A stretch of 64,000 nt of DNA from Streptomyces zaomyceticus (GCF_014656215.1 NZ_BNBZ01000019.1:1-64000); one strand, 5' to 3'. Shown: positions 1 to 7,924, numbered from the stretch's first letter. Notes: generated by a model from the sequence alone, not told the origin. Translations and numbers: made by a program.

Positions 1-109
1 CCACCGCCGCGGCGAACGGCACGATCTTCGCCTCCGCGAGAGCACGAACCGACTCCCGGAGCATGTCGTGCTCCTCGGAGGGCCGATACAGGTCGAAGTC
101 CTTGCCCAT
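1..109 (-). CDS. Acyl-CoA dehydrogenase, N-terminal fragment (runs off the window)
   Basis: Only the first 36 residues lie in the window. Read on the minus strand from ATG at 109 they begin MGKDFDLYRPSEEHDMLRES and continue VRALAEAKIVPFAAAV, the opening helix of the acyl-CoA dehydrogenase alpha-helical N-terminal domain. Family members oxidise acyl-CoA at C2-C3 with FAD and pass electrons to ETF. A purine-rich GGGGAG stretch lies upstream of the ATG. The short reading frame is too small for automatic ORF calling. The promoter region carries a strong inverted repeat (135-172), as usual for TetR-controlled fatty-acid oxidation genes. The chain length of the substrate cannot be inferred. Confidence 0.8.
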   Translation of the reverse strand, partial: MGKDFDLYRPSEEHDMLRESVRALAEAKIVPFAAAV

Positions 110-134
110 GATGTGGAGCTCCCCTAGACGCTTT

Positions 135-172
135 TGGCACTGAGTACCCTCAGCAAAGCACACTCAGTGCCA
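135..172. promoter_or_regulatory. Palindromic operator upstream of the acyl-CoA dehydrogenase
   Basis: TGGCACTGAGT (135-145) and its exact reverse complement ACTCAGTGCCA (162-172) are separated by 16 bases, just upstream of the acyl-CoA dehydrogenase start at 109. GGCACT/AGTGCC half-sites are typical of operators of TetR regulators of acyl-CoA dehydrogenase genes in actinomycetes. Binding is inferred, and the regulator is probably outside the window. Confidence 0.6.
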
Positions 173-180
173 CGATGCCA

Positions 181-214
181 GAGCGCCCCGACGCTGTTCC
201 GCGTCGGGGCGCTC
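181..214 (-). terminator. Hairpin terminator after the gamma-butyrolactone receptor gene
   Basis: A perfect 14-bp stem (181-194 with 201-214) around a 6-base loop TGTTCC lies just downstream of the stop of the minus-strand receptor gene at 235. There is no strong T-run on the minus side, which is usual for Streptomyces terminators. Confidence 0.6.
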
Positions 215-234
215 GGGGGACCGGTCGGTCGGTT

Positions 235-918
235 TTATTGACCGGGAGTGTCTGCCAGGTTTCCTTCGTCCCTGCGGCGTCGGCTCGCGTCGTATTGCGC
301 GCCGAGCTCACGGGCGCGCCCCTCCGTCATGTCGAGATGAGTCAGCAGCGCCGGGGTGCAGATGCTCGGCAGGAAGTGCTGGAGAAGCACCGAGACGCGA
401 TGTGCCAGGTCTTTGCGGTCGCACAGAATTTGAGACATCGCTTGAATTCCCGAGAAAGCGCCCGAGAAGAGTTCGGCCGTGTCCGTCACATTCACATGGA
501 CAAGCAGCTCTCCCCGCGCCTTCGCGACCATCAGGATCTCCGACACCTGCTCGATCCACGCCTGGAAGGGGGCGGCGCGGTCGACCCCGGTGGCGCCGCT
601 GTCCAGGGCCAGGGCGACGCTCGCCCGCACCAGCGCGTCGCGCTGCAGTCGGTGGGTCAGCAGGAAGGCCTGGTCCGCCAGCTCCTGGAGCTTGACGGCC
701 TGCGGCGTCAGGGGCACGTCGAGCATCTGGGCGTCCAGCACACCGAGGGCGAGATCTTCCTTGGAGGCAAAGTGGAAATACAGCGCTCCCTTGGTCACCC
801 CGGCGCGCACCAGGATCTCGCCGATGGTCGTCCGCTCGTAGCCGCGCTCGGCGAAGACCGTGGCGGCCGACTCGAGGATCAACCGTCGGGTTCGGATTGC
901 ACGCGCTTGCTGCGCCAA
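235..918 (-). CDS. Gamma-butyrolactone receptor-type TetR regulator (ArpA/ScbR-like)
   Basis: This is a DNA-binding repressor of the A-factor receptor family, which releases DNA on binding a gamma-butyrolactone. The 227-residue protein starts at TTG 918, chosen because AGGAGG sits four bases upstream. Longer versions from 1077 would run through the divergent promoter. The N-terminus has the family pattern QARAIRTRRLILESAATVF, a helix-turn-helix at about residues 30-50 ending GVTKGALYFHF, and the conserved ligand-pocket tryptophan at about W121 (PFQAWIEQ). It is divergent from the AfsA-type gene at 1047, the classic arrangement in which the receptor controls its own gene and the synthase. Its true ligand is unknown. 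Confidence 0.88.
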   Translation of the reverse strand: MAQQARAIRTRRLILESAATVFAERGYERTTIGEILVRAGVTKGALYFHFASKEDLALGVLDAQMLDVPLTPQAVKLQELADQAFLLTHRLQRDALVRASVALALDSGATGVDRAAPFQAWIEQVSEILMVAKARGELLVHVNVTDTAELFSGAFSGIQAMSQILCDRKDLAHRVSVLLQHFLPSICTPALLTHLDMTEGRARELGAQYDASRRRRDEGNLADTPGQ

Positions 919-1046
919 GGCGCCTCCTGCTGTCTCGCTGTCTGTGCTCAACGTGTGACGTGAAGCATTGAAAAGAAAACCGCGCTGTACGTATTCTAAG
1001 TTGGGCGGACTCACCGCCCAGGGGCGCGGGGTTGCAAGGGGAATCC
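919..1046. promoter_or_regulatory. Divergent receptor/AfsA promoter region with a candidate autoregulatory element
   Basis: The 128-bp region between the receptor and synthase starts holds an A-rich block at 971-980 running into AAACCG (977-982), then CGCTGT and ACGTAT. This resembles one good half-site plus a degenerate second half of the gamma-butyrolactone autoregulatory element (AAACCG-N6-CGGTTT type). Position and half-site support the call. The second half is poor. Confidence 0.45.
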
Positions 1047-1997
1047 ATGGATCAGAACCATCGAGGAGCGACCGCACACGTCCCCGGAGAGTTCGTTCAC
1101 CGAGCGGATCCCGCGGACATCATCCCCACAGGGTGGACCCAGCTGCGGGAGAATCGGTTCTCCGTCTCCGCTCGCTGGCCTGCCGCGCATCCCTTCTTCT
1201 CTCCGGTGGCAGGGGACCGGCACGACCCCGTACTGGTGGCCGAGACGATACGCCAGGCCACCATGCTGATCGCTCACGCCGAGTTCGGGGTACCCGTGGA
1301 CGACCAGTTCGTCATGTGGGGCCTCGCCTACAACGCGGACCCCGAGGCGCTGACCGTCGACGGGCTCTCCTCGGACGTGACCGTCGACGTCATCTGCTCC
1401 GACCTCAGCAGCCGCGGCGGACGCCTCCGTGACCTGCGGGTCACCATGGTGCTGACCCGCGACGGACGGTTCCTCGGCACCGGCAGCGCCCTCGCGCGCT
1501 GCACCTCGGCCCTCGCGTACCGCAGGATCAGGGGCGAGCGGATGGCGGCGCTCGGCACGCCGGTCCCGCTGATCGAGGAGGTGCCCCCGCACCTGGTGAA
1601 CCGCGAGCGTTCCCGGGACGTCGTCCTGGGACCCGGCACCCGCCCCGGCCAGTGGCAGCTGCGGATCAACACCGCCCACAGCACGCTCTTCCGGCGCCCC
1701 AACGACCATGTGCCCGGCATGCTGCTCCTGGAGGCCGCCCGGCAGGCGGCGGTGCTGACGATCGACGGCGGCGCGTTCCTGCCGACCGCCATGGACGTCT
1801 CCTTCTCCCGCTACGCGGAGCTCGACACCCCCTGCTGGATCGAGTCGGAGATCGTTCCCGGCGTCGACCCGGCGACGACCACCGTCCGGGTCGCCGGCGT
1901 CCAGGACGGCCGGGCCGTCTTCCACTCCCTGCTCACCTCCCCGTCCCGGGTACCGGAGGCGGCCGGAGCCGGCCTCGTCGACCGGCTGGCGGGCTGA
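1047..1997 (+). CDS. AfsA-type gamma-butyrolactone synthase
   Basis: AfsA-family enzymes condense dihydroxyacetone phosphate with a beta-ketoacyl thioester, the first committed step of A-factor-type signals. The 316-residue protein starts at ATG 1047 with AAGGGGA five bases upstream. It shows the two tandem A-factor hotdog repeats of the family. The first begins at about FVHRADPADIIPTGW (residues 17-30). The second contains PHLVNRERSRDVVLG (about 178) and NDHVPGMLLLEAARQ (about 218). Length is normal. It is divergent from its probable receptor at 235-918 and followed 14 bases later by an epimerase gene, so the pair is likely co-transcribed. The exact acyl chain made cannot be read from sequence. 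Confidence 0.9.
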   Translation: MDQNHRGATAHVPGEFVHRADPADIIPTGWTQLRENRFSVSARWPAAHPFFSPVAGDRHDPVLVAETIRQATMLIAHAEFGVPVDDQFVMWGLAYNADPEALTVDGLSSDVTVDVICSDLSSRGGRLRDLRVTMVLTRDGRFLGTGSALARCTSALAYRRIRGERMAALGTPVPLIEEVPPHLVNRERSRDVVLGPGTRPGQWQLRINTAHSTLFRRPNDHVPGMLLLEAARQAAVLTIDGGAFLPTAMDVSFSRYAELDTPCWIESEIVPGVDPATTTVRVAGVQDGRAVFHSLLTSPSRVPEAAGAGLVDRLAG

Positions 1998-2011
1998 ACC
2001 GGAACGGCACG

Positions 2012-3028
2012 ATGGGCCCTCGCATTCTGATCACCGGCGCGACCGGATTCATCGGCGGCCGGGTGGCGGCGACGGCCACGTCGTCGACCGCGTCCGCGAC
2101 GACGTCCGCGACGGGGGTCGTGTCCGCGTCCGCGGAGCCCGCACACGTACGGCTGCTCGCCCGCCGTCCGCCCCCTCCACGGCCCGCCGCCGCGGGGGAG
2201 CAGAGGGGACCGGAGACCGAGACCGTCCTGGGCGACCTCCGTGACCCGGACTCCCTGCGCCGCGCCTGCGAGGGGATCGACGTCCTGATCCACTGCGCCT
2301 CCGCCATCGGCGGGGACGCGGAACTGGCCCACGCGGTCAACGACGAGGGCACCAGGTCCCTGATCGACGCGGCCGTGCGCGCCGGGGTGACCCGGATCGT
2401 CGCCCTCAGCACCGCGTCCGTCCACGGCCGCGGCCCCTTCCGCGCCGCCGCCCCGGGCACGCTGCCCCTCGCACCCGGCTCGGCGACCAGCCGCACCAGG
2501 GCCGCCGGCGAGCGGTACGTCATGGACTCCGGCGGGACCGTACTGCGACCGCATCTGGTGTACGGCACCGGGGACCGGCAAGTGATGCCCGGCCTGGTCC
2601 GGCTCCTCGCGGCCCTGCCGGGACCGCTCGACGGCGGGGCCTCGCTGCACTCCCTGATCGATGTGGACAGTCTGGCGCGCGTCCTGCTCGGAGCGGCGCT
2701 CTCACCCGCGACGGATCCGGGTCCGTACTACGTCGACCATCCCGAGCCGGTGCCCGTCGCGGAGCTGCTCGCGGCCGCCGAGGACCTGCTGACGCGGACA
2801 CCGGCACGGGCGGGGACGCCGAGGGGACCGGCGGTGGACGTCGCCACGGCCCGCGGGCTGCTCGCCGAACTGCCCTTCGCGCGGCATCACCTGGACATGC
2901 TCGCGACCGATCACTGGTTCGCCGACGACCGCCCCTGGCGGGAGCTCGGCTGCGATCCCGGCCCGGGTTTCGCCGGGGGGTTCGCCGCCCATGTGGCGTG
3001 GTACCGCGATCTTCTCGACCGCTCCTGA
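2012..3028 (+). CDS. NAD-dependent epimerase/dehydratase-family protein, likely butyrolactone tailoring
   Basis: This is an extended short-chain dehydrogenase with the Rossmann motif GATGFIGG at residues 8-15. The 338-residue reading starts at ATG 2012. A longer in-frame reading upstream would overlap the AfsA gene and is rejected. Homologous genes sit beside afsA genes in several gamma-butyrolactone loci and are thought to act in signal synthesis. A Thr/Ala/Ser-rich low-complexity stretch (about residues 17-38) replaces the normal turn after the first helix. The SDR catalytic region is poorly conserved: after STASVHG the usual Tyr-x-x-x-Lys is hard to place (a GERYVMDSG segment may substitute). 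NAD(P) binding is likely, but the reaction is uncertain. Confidence 0.72.
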   Translation: MGPRILITGATGFIGGRVAATATSSTASATTSATGVVSASAEPAHVRLLARRPPPPRPAAAGEQRGPETETVLGDLRDPDSLRRACEGIDVLIHCASAIGGDAELAHAVNDEGTRSLIDAAVRAGVTRIVALSTASVHGRGPFRAAAPGTLPLAPGSATSRTRAAGERYVMDSGGTVLRPHLVYGTGDRQVMPGLVRLLAALPGPLDGGASLHSLIDVDSLARVLLGAALSPATDPGPYYVDHPEPVPVAELLAAAEDLLTRTPARAGTPRGPAVDVATARGLLAELPFARHHLDMLATDHWFADDRPWRELGCDPGPGFAGGFAAHVAWYRDLLDRS

Positions 3029-3078
3029 AGAGGCGGCGCGCCCGGGCCACCGAGCCCCCGGGGCGACGGGGCGATGCC

Positions 3079-3729
3079 TCAGCCGACCGGTATCCGTGCC
3101 CGGGGGGTCGCGGCCGGGCTGCCCGCCGGTTCCAGACCGGCGAGCGTTCCGGGAGTGGTCAGCATCGGCAGCAGGGTGCGCCACAGGCCGGTGACGGTTC
3201 CGGGCGACAGCCACTCGTGGTTGTCCCGGCAGAGGGCTTCGAGTCCGACGGTGGCGGCCACGATCGTGCGGGCGAGGTCCTGTTGACTGCCGATGCCGGT
3301 GGCGAGCAGTCCCTCGTCGGCCGCTTCCGCGAGCCGCTGCAGCACACAGCTCTGCCATTCCTGGCGGAGGTTGAGGTCCGTGCGGCAGCCGTGGGAGCAG
3401 CTGAGCCGGAATCCCGCGCGTGCGACGACGTCCTCGCGGAGCAGCCCGGCCAGGGCGTGCGAGGTGTCGGCCAGGTTCTGCAGGGCGTTCGAGCGGTGTC
3501 GGTACACGATGCGGCAGGTCCGGCGTAAGGCGGTGGAGGCCTCTCCCTCGACGGCGGCCGCGATCGCGGCCTTGTTCTCGAAGTGGAAGTGGAGCGCGCC
3601 GGGGCTCACACCCGCTCCCGAACTGATCGCCGACAGCTTGGCCAGGGCGTAGCCGTGCTCGTCGAACTCTCTGGCCGCCGACTTGATCAGCGCGTCGCGG
3701 GTCCGTGCGGCCCGCTCTTGTTTGGTCAC
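3079..3729 (-). CDS. Second gamma-butyrolactone receptor-like TetR regulator
   Basis: The 216-residue protein starts at GTG 3729 (TTG 3732 is an alternative) with CTGGAG upstream. The ORF continues far upstream, but only as antisense of the next gene. The N-terminus VTKQERAARTRDALIKSAAREF, helix-turn-helix ending GVSPGALHFHF (residues 30-50) and tryptophan at about W125 place it in the ArpA/ScbR family. Such second copies are often pseudo-receptors that bind antibiotics or no ligand and regulate downstream biosynthesis. Which type this is cannot be decided here. It is convergent with the epimerase and divergent from the dTDP-glucose dehydratase, with receptor-type sites between them. Confidence 0.82.
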   Translation of the reverse strand: MTKQERAARTRDALIKSAAREFDEHGYALAKLSAISSGAGVSPGALHFHFENKAAIAAAVEGEASTALRRTCRIVYRHRSNALQNLADTSHALAGLLREDVVARAGFRLSCSHGCRTDLNLRQEWQSCVLQRLAEAADEGLLATGIGSQQDLARTIVAATVGLEALCRDNHEWLSPGTVTGLWRTLLPMLTTPGTLAGLEPAGSPAATPRARIPVG

Positions 3730-3800
3730 CAATGGCTCCAGTAGCACCAGGCGTCGCAGCGGCACGGCCGTGCGCCCTGTCGCGTCGTACTGCTCGACGA

Positions 3801-3824
3801 CTATAAACCGACTGCTTGGTATTG
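3801..3824. promoter_or_regulatory. Candidate autoregulatory element, imperfect
   Basis: AAACCG (3805-3810), six bases, then TGGTAT (3817-3822) forms an imperfect AAACCG-N6-CGGTTT site about 75 bases upstream of the second receptor-like gene. It would suit autoregulation of that gene. Only four of six bases of the right half match. Confidence 0.4.
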
Positions 3825-3986
3825 TAAGGGGTTTTCGTTCGACCTTGAGCGCTTCGGTGCGGATCGGGTGGCCGGGGTCCCGAGCGGAATGCGGAATGCC
3901 TTCCCTCACAAGGATTTGGGTGGTGAAAGGGGTGGCGGAACGGAATCTCGGGCGAGGTCCGAAGGGAGCCGCCAGGCCCTCGTAAC

Positions 3987-4004
3987 AAACCGTTGTGTCG
4001 GTTT
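3987..4004. promoter_or_regulatory. Near-ideal gamma-butyrolactone autoregulatory element before the 4,6-dehydratase
   Basis: AAACCG-TTGTGT-CGGTTT is a perfect inverted repeat with six-base spacing, flanked by ACA and TTC as in known ArpA/ScbR-type sites. It lies 85 bases upstream of the dTDP-glucose 4,6-dehydratase start and in the same 360-bp divergent region as the second receptor-like gene. The rest of 3730-4089 has no further reading frame worth calling. Confidence 0.65.
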
Positions 4005-4089
4005 TCAAGAGGGAGTCAAGGATGCTGGTGACTCCGTCACCACGACCACACACGGTCGTACGACTCGGCGCGCTTCCCGGAGGGGCGGC

Positions 4090-5118
4090 ATGAGAATCCT
4101 CGTCACCGGCGGAGCCGGATTCATCGGCTCCCACTACGTCCGCTCCCTCCTCGCGGGGGAGTGCGACGGCGACGGCGCCGACGGTGTCACCGGCACCGGC
4201 ACCGGCACCGGCACCGGCACCGGTATCGGCGACGGCACCGACAGCGTCACCGTCCTCGACAAGCTGACCTACGCCGGCAACCGCGCGAATCTGCCCGCCT
4301 CCCACGCGCGGCTCACCTTCGTGCGCGGCGACGTCTGCGATCTGCCCCTGCTCCTCGACCTGCTCCCCGGGCACGACGCCGTCGTCCACTTCGCCGCCGA
4401 GTCCCATGTGGACCGCTCCCTGGAATCGGCCGCCGCGTTCGTCCGCACCAACGTCCTCGGCACCCAGACGGTCCTGGAGGCCGCGCTGCGCACGGGAGTC
4501 GAGCGGCTCGTGCACGTCTCCACCGACGAGGTGTACGGCACGATCGACGAGGGCTCGTGGACCGAGGACTCGCCCCTCCTCCCGAACTCCCCGTACGCCG
4601 CCTCCAAGGCGGGCGCCGACCTGATGGCCCGCTCCTACTGGCGCACCCACGGGCTGGACCTCTCGATCACCCGTTGCTCCAACAACTACGGGCCGTACCA
4701 GCACCCCGAGAAGCTCGTCCCGCGGTTCGTCACCAACCTTCTGGAAGGACTCCCGGTGCCGGTCTACGGCGACGGGCGCAACGTCCGCGAGTGGCTGCAC
4801 GTCGACGACCACTGCCGGGCGGTCCACCTGGTGCTCACCTCGGGCCGGGCGGGCGAGACGTACAACATCGGCAGCGGGAACGAGCTCAGCAACCTCGACC
4901 TCACCGAACGCATCCTCGACCTCTGCGGCGCCGACGGCTCGATGATCCGGTACGTCGAGGACCGCAAGGGCCACGATCTGAGGTACTCGCTCTCCGACGT
5001 CAAGATCCGCGAGGAGCTGGGCTACACGCCCCTGACCTCCTTCGAGGAGGGACTGAGCCGGACCGTGCGGTGGTACCGCGACAACCCCGACTGGTGGAAG
5101 GCCGTCCGGGGAGGCTGA
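4090..5118 (+). CDS. rfbB: dTDP-glucose 4,6-dehydratase
   Basis: It converts dTDP-glucose to dTDP-4-keto-6-deoxyglucose, the entry point to 6-deoxysugars of cell-surface polymers and glycosylated natural products. The 342-residue protein starts at ATG 4090 behind GGAGGGG. It has the NAD-binding motif TGGAGFIGS, the catalytic triple T145-D146-E147 (STDEVYG) and YAASK with Y169/K173, all expected for activity. DKLTYAGNRANL and CSNNYGPYQHPEKL are family hallmarks. Between the first helix and TVLDKL lies an unusual Gly/Thr/Asp-rich insertion encoded by a six-base tandem repeat (4189-4224). No other sugar gene is adjacent, so it must feed a pathway elsewhere. Confidence 0.9.
   Translation: MRILVTGGAGFIGSHYVRSLLAGECDGDGADGVTGTGTGTGTGTGIGDGTDSVTVLDKLTYAGNRANLPASHARLTFVRGDVCDLPLLLDLLPGHDAVVHFAAESHVDRSLESAAAFVRTNVLGTQTVLEAALRTGVERLVHVSTDEVYGTIDEGSWTEDSPLLPNSPYAASKAGADLMARSYWRTHGLDLSITRCSNNYGPYQHPEKLVPRFVTNLLEGLPVPVYGDGRNVREWLHVDDHCRAVHLVLTSGRAGETYNIGSGNELSNLDLTERILDLCGADGSMIRYVEDRKGHDLRYSLSDVKIREELGYTPLTSFEEGLSRTVRWYRDNPDWWKAVRGG
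4189..4224 (+). repeat. Hexanucleotide tandem repeat inside the 4,6-dehydratase gene
   Basis: Six copies of ACCGGC (the last ACCGGT) encode alternating Thr-Gly. The unit is a multiple of three, so changes in copy number would keep the frame and only lengthen or shorten a surface loop after the first Rossmann helix. Confidence 0.9.
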
Positions 5119-5236
5119 CGGCGGGGGCGGCCGGCCCTCGCGAAGCCGGCGGCCCTCGGTCCGGTCGGCCCCGGCCCCGGTGCGGTCCACGCCCTCGTCG
5201 GCGGGCGCGCGCGTGGCCTCGCCCGGAAGAACGGTC

Positions 5237-5896
5237 CTAGCTCGGGGGAATCGAGGCCTCGATGTGGGCGAGGTGGGCGGCGAGGATCTCTTCGAACGCG
5301 GCGCCCCGGTCCGCCCCGAGAGGGCGGACGTCGCGGGCGAAGTGGGCCAGGGCGGGGAAGCGTTCGGGGTCGGCGCCGAGCACCGCGACGCGGAACAGCT
5401 CCATGCCCTGCTCGTACTCCTCCGGGGTGATGGTGCTGACTCCGGCCTCGGAGGCGATCAGCGCGGAGATGAGGACCGCGAGCCGGTGGTAGCGCGCCGG
5501 GATCTCCTCGTCGGGAAGCCCCGACGCGCGCAGGGCCTGCAGCACCTCTTCCAGGATCAGCCGGGAGCCGGCGCCGCCCGACGCGTACCGTCCCCAGACC
5601 GCGGCGAGCTGGGGCTGCCGGCCGAAGGCCTCGCGCACGCACAGGGCCAGGGCGGTGATGCGCTGCTTCCAGTCGCCCTCGGGGCGGTAGCCGTCCATGG
5701 CGGCCACGAGGATCCGGTCGGCGACCGCGCGCAGCAGTTCCGTCTTGCTGCGGAAGTGCCGGTAGAGGCTGGAGGAATCGGTCCCGAGGGTCGCGGCCAG
5801 CTTGCGCACGCTGAACGACTCCGCGTCGCTCGTGCGCAGCAACTCCGCCGCCGCATCCAGGATCTCCTCGGTCGACCAACGCCTTCGACCTGCCAT
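5237..5896 (-). CDS. TetR-family regulator
   Basis: The 219-residue protein starts at ATG 5896 behind AGAGGGG. The N-terminal helix-turn-helix is at about residues 27-48 (SVRKLAATLGTDSSSLYRHF), followed by a TetR C-terminal alpha-helical domain containing LRASGLPDEEIPARYHRLAVLISALIASEAG. The short intergenic space to the divergent hydrolase gene at 6083 suggests that this is its target. Ligand unknown. Confidence 0.82.
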   Translation of the reverse strand: MAGRRRWSTEEILDAAAELLRTSDAESFSVRKLAATLGTDSSSLYRHFRSKTELLRAVADRILVAAMDGYRPEGDWKQRITALALCVREAFGRQPQLAAVWGRYASGGAGSRLILEEVLQALRASGLPDEEIPARYHRLAVLISALIASEAGVSTITPEEYEQGMELFRVAVLGADPERFPALAHFARDVRPLGADRGAAFEEILAAHLAHIEASIPPS

Positions 5897-6082
5897 TTCG
5901 CCCCTCTCGTCGGGCTCATTCTAACCATGCACTTGGTGTTGCACGCACCGCGTGCATAATGAGGACATGAGTGTGCCGAGCGACCCGGCAGCAGGCGGGC
6001 CGTCGTGTCACGCGTGCCCTGTCACCCGGCTCCGGTGACAGGGGTGGAGCTCATCCCGAGGCACTGCGAAAGGACGCATGTC

Positions 6083-7201
6083 GTGAGGAACTCTCTGGAT
6101 CCCGCGGCGCTCGACGCCGCCATGGAGAACGTCCACCGGGCCGGAATACCGGGCCTGTTCGCCGAGGTGCGGGACGGCGACCAGGTCTGGCGCGGCGCCG
6201 TCGGGGTCGCCGACCTCGCCACCGGCCGCCCCGTCACCGCCGACCTCAGGCACCGGGTCGGCAGCATCACCAAGACCTTCACCGCCGCCGCGGTCCTGCA
6301 GCAGGTCGAGGCCGGCCGGATCGGTCTCGACACCTCGATCGGCCGGTACCTCCCCGGGGTCGTCCCCGGGGAACGCGGTGACGCGATCACGGTCCGGATG
6401 CTGATCAACCACACCAGCGGCCTCGCCGAGTACCTCCCGTACGCCTACCCCTCCTTCAAGGCGCTCCCCGACCTCGCGAACACCGGACCCCAGAGCCTGG
6501 ACGACAACCGGTTCACCCGGTCCGACCCCATGGAACTGATCGCGATGGGGGTCGCCGCACCCGCCGTCGGCGTCCCGGGCGGTGCGCCGGGGGTGTACTC
6601 CAACACCAACTACCTGCTCCTCGGCCGGCTCCTGGAACAGGTGACCGGCACCACGGCCGAGGAGTGCATCACCCGGAACGTCATCGAGCGCGCCGGGCTC
6701 CGGGACACCGGATTCCCCGACGGACCGTACGTCGAAGGCCCGCACTCGCGGCTCTACGAGGCGTGGTTCGGCATGATCGACCCGCCGCGCGACTACAGCG
6801 TCTACGACATGTCATGGGCGCACCCGGCGGGCTCGCTGATATCGACCGTCGCCGACGTCAACCGCTTCTACGGCATGCTGCTGGCCGGAGAGATCGTCGG
6901 CCCGTCCTCGCTGGCGCAGATGCAACGCACCGGCCCGGTCGTCTCCCAGGAGGGAACGACGATCGACTACGGCCTCGGCCTGCACCCGATGGACGGCCCC
7001 GGTCGGGACACCTTCTGGGGCCATGGCGGCACGGTCTGGGGCGGTGGGACGCTGGCCATGATCCGGGCCGACGGCAAGCGGCGGATGGCGGTCGCGGTGA
7101 ACCTGCAGAGGTGGAACAGGCTCGACTCCTCCGGCCGTCCCCGGCCCCATCCCATCGACGACGCGCTCGCGGCCCTCCACCACGTGGCGATGTACGGCTG
7201 A
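6083..7201 (+). CDS. Serine hydrolase of the beta-lactamase/DD-peptidase fold
   Basis: This is an active-site serine enzyme of the class C beta-lactamase/esterase group. The start is GTG 6083 with GAAAGGA nine bases upstream. S61-I-T-K64 is the nucleophile motif, Y172-S-N is the second motif and H314-G-G the third. The 372-residue protein has no signal peptide at this start, so it is probably cytoplasmic and more likely an esterase or peptidase than a secreted beta-lactamase. It is divergent from the TetR at 5237-5896, which probably controls it. The exact substrate is unknown. Confidence 0.82.
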   Translation: MRNSLDPAALDAAMENVHRAGIPGLFAEVRDGDQVWRGAVGVADLATGRPVTADLRHRVGSITKTFTAAAVLQQVEAGRIGLDTSIGRYLPGVVPGERGDAITVRMLINHTSGLAEYLPYAYPSFKALPDLANTGPQSLDDNRFTRSDPMELIAMGVAAPAVGVPGGAPGVYSNTNYLLLGRLLEQVTGTTAEECITRNVIERAGLRDTGFPDGPYVEGPHSRLYEAWFGMIDPPRDYSVYDMSWAHPAGSLISTVADVNRFYGMLLAGEIVGPSSLAQMQRTGPVVSQEGTTIDYGLGLHPMDGPGRDTFWGHGGTVWGGGTLAMIRADGKRRMAVAVNLQRWNRLDSSGRPRPHPIDDALAALHHVAMYG

Positions 7202-7299
7202 CCACCCCGGACACCGCCCGGCGTCCGGCGCGGCCGGAGAGGAGAGGGCGGCGCAGGACGTCGCGGTGGGCGCCGGCCGGTGACACCGCGACTCCGCGA

Positions 7300-7338
7300 C
7301 CCCACGACCGCGTGCGAACCCCACGACCGCGTGCGAAC
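7300..7338. repeat. Two tandem copies of a 19-bp sequence in a convergent intergenic gap
   Basis: CCCCACGACCGCGTGCGAAC occurs at 7300-7319 and again at 7319-7338, between the convergent hydrolase and DoxX genes. Degenerate relatives follow up to about 7380. Confidence 0.7.
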
Positions 7339-7411
7339 CCGGCGGCCGCGTGGGAGCCCGGCGGTCGCGCGACCGCGCCGGGGCGCGAGGCCGTGTGCTC
7401 GCGCGCCCGGT

Positions 7412-7924
7412 TCAGCGGCGGCGCGCGGCCGGATGCGTGGTCACCACCACCACGCCCGCCAGCAGCACCACGTTCTTCACGACGAACTCACCCACCAGTG
7501 TGAGCAGCAGCGGGTTGGAGTGGGTGAACGCCACCGACGGCGTGAGGACGAGCACCGCGAACGTGCCGCAGAGATGGGCGGTGAGCACCGGCAGCGCCAC
7601 CGCGCGGGCGCGCCCCGACATCAGCCAGAGGCCGAGCGCCACCTCCGCCCAGCCGAGCGCGGGCACGAACCAGCCGCCCGCGGGAAACGGCAGGACGTCG
7701 ACGACCAGCGCGGCCGCCGGACTGAGACCGATGACCTTGAGCACCCCGAACCACACGAACACGCCACCGAGGCCGGCTCTCAGCATGCCCAGGCCGTACT
7801 GGTGCAGCCGTGGTGCGAGCCGGTCGAAGAGGCCGAGAGAGGTGGGCGCGGAGGAGTTCTGCGAGCCGGAGGCCCCGGGAGCGGGGGTCGGTGCGGCGGG
7901 TATCACCTGGGGGGAAACGGTCAT
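7412..7924 (-). CDS. DoxX-family membrane protein
   Basis: The 170-residue protein starts at ATG 7924 behind GGAGATG. An Ala/Pro-rich cytoplasmic head (about 1-40) is followed by four hydrophobic segments, beginning GMLRAGLGGVFVWFGVLKVIG and ending VVLLAGVVVV. DoxX-like proteins are small quinone-linked or redox-linked membrane proteins of poorly defined role. The gene is monocistronic, convergent with the upstream hydrolase and divergent from the haloperoxidase-like gene. Confidence 0.75.
   Translation of the reverse strand: MTVSPQVIPAAPTPAPGASGSQNSSAPTSLGLFDRLAPRLHQYGLGMLRAGLGGVFVWFGVLKVIGLSPAAALVVDVLPFPAGGWFVPALGWAEVALGLWLMSGRARAVALPVLTAHLCGTFAVLVLTPSVAFTHSNPLLLTLVGEFVVKNVVLLAGVVVVTTHPAARRR

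Noticed and set aside
1652..2011. Upstream extension of the epimerase frame
   Set aside because: It lies wholly within the AfsA gene and has repetitive composition; the Rossmann motif begins eight residues after ATG 2012.
4090..5118. Start of a deoxysugar cluster
   Set aside because: No nucleotidyltransferase, epimerase or glycosyltransferase gene of this pathway is adjacent.
3733..5190. Upstream 487-codon extension of the second receptor-like regulator
   Set aside because: Antisense of the 4,6-dehydratase. The TetR family start fits GTG 3729 with a ribosome site.
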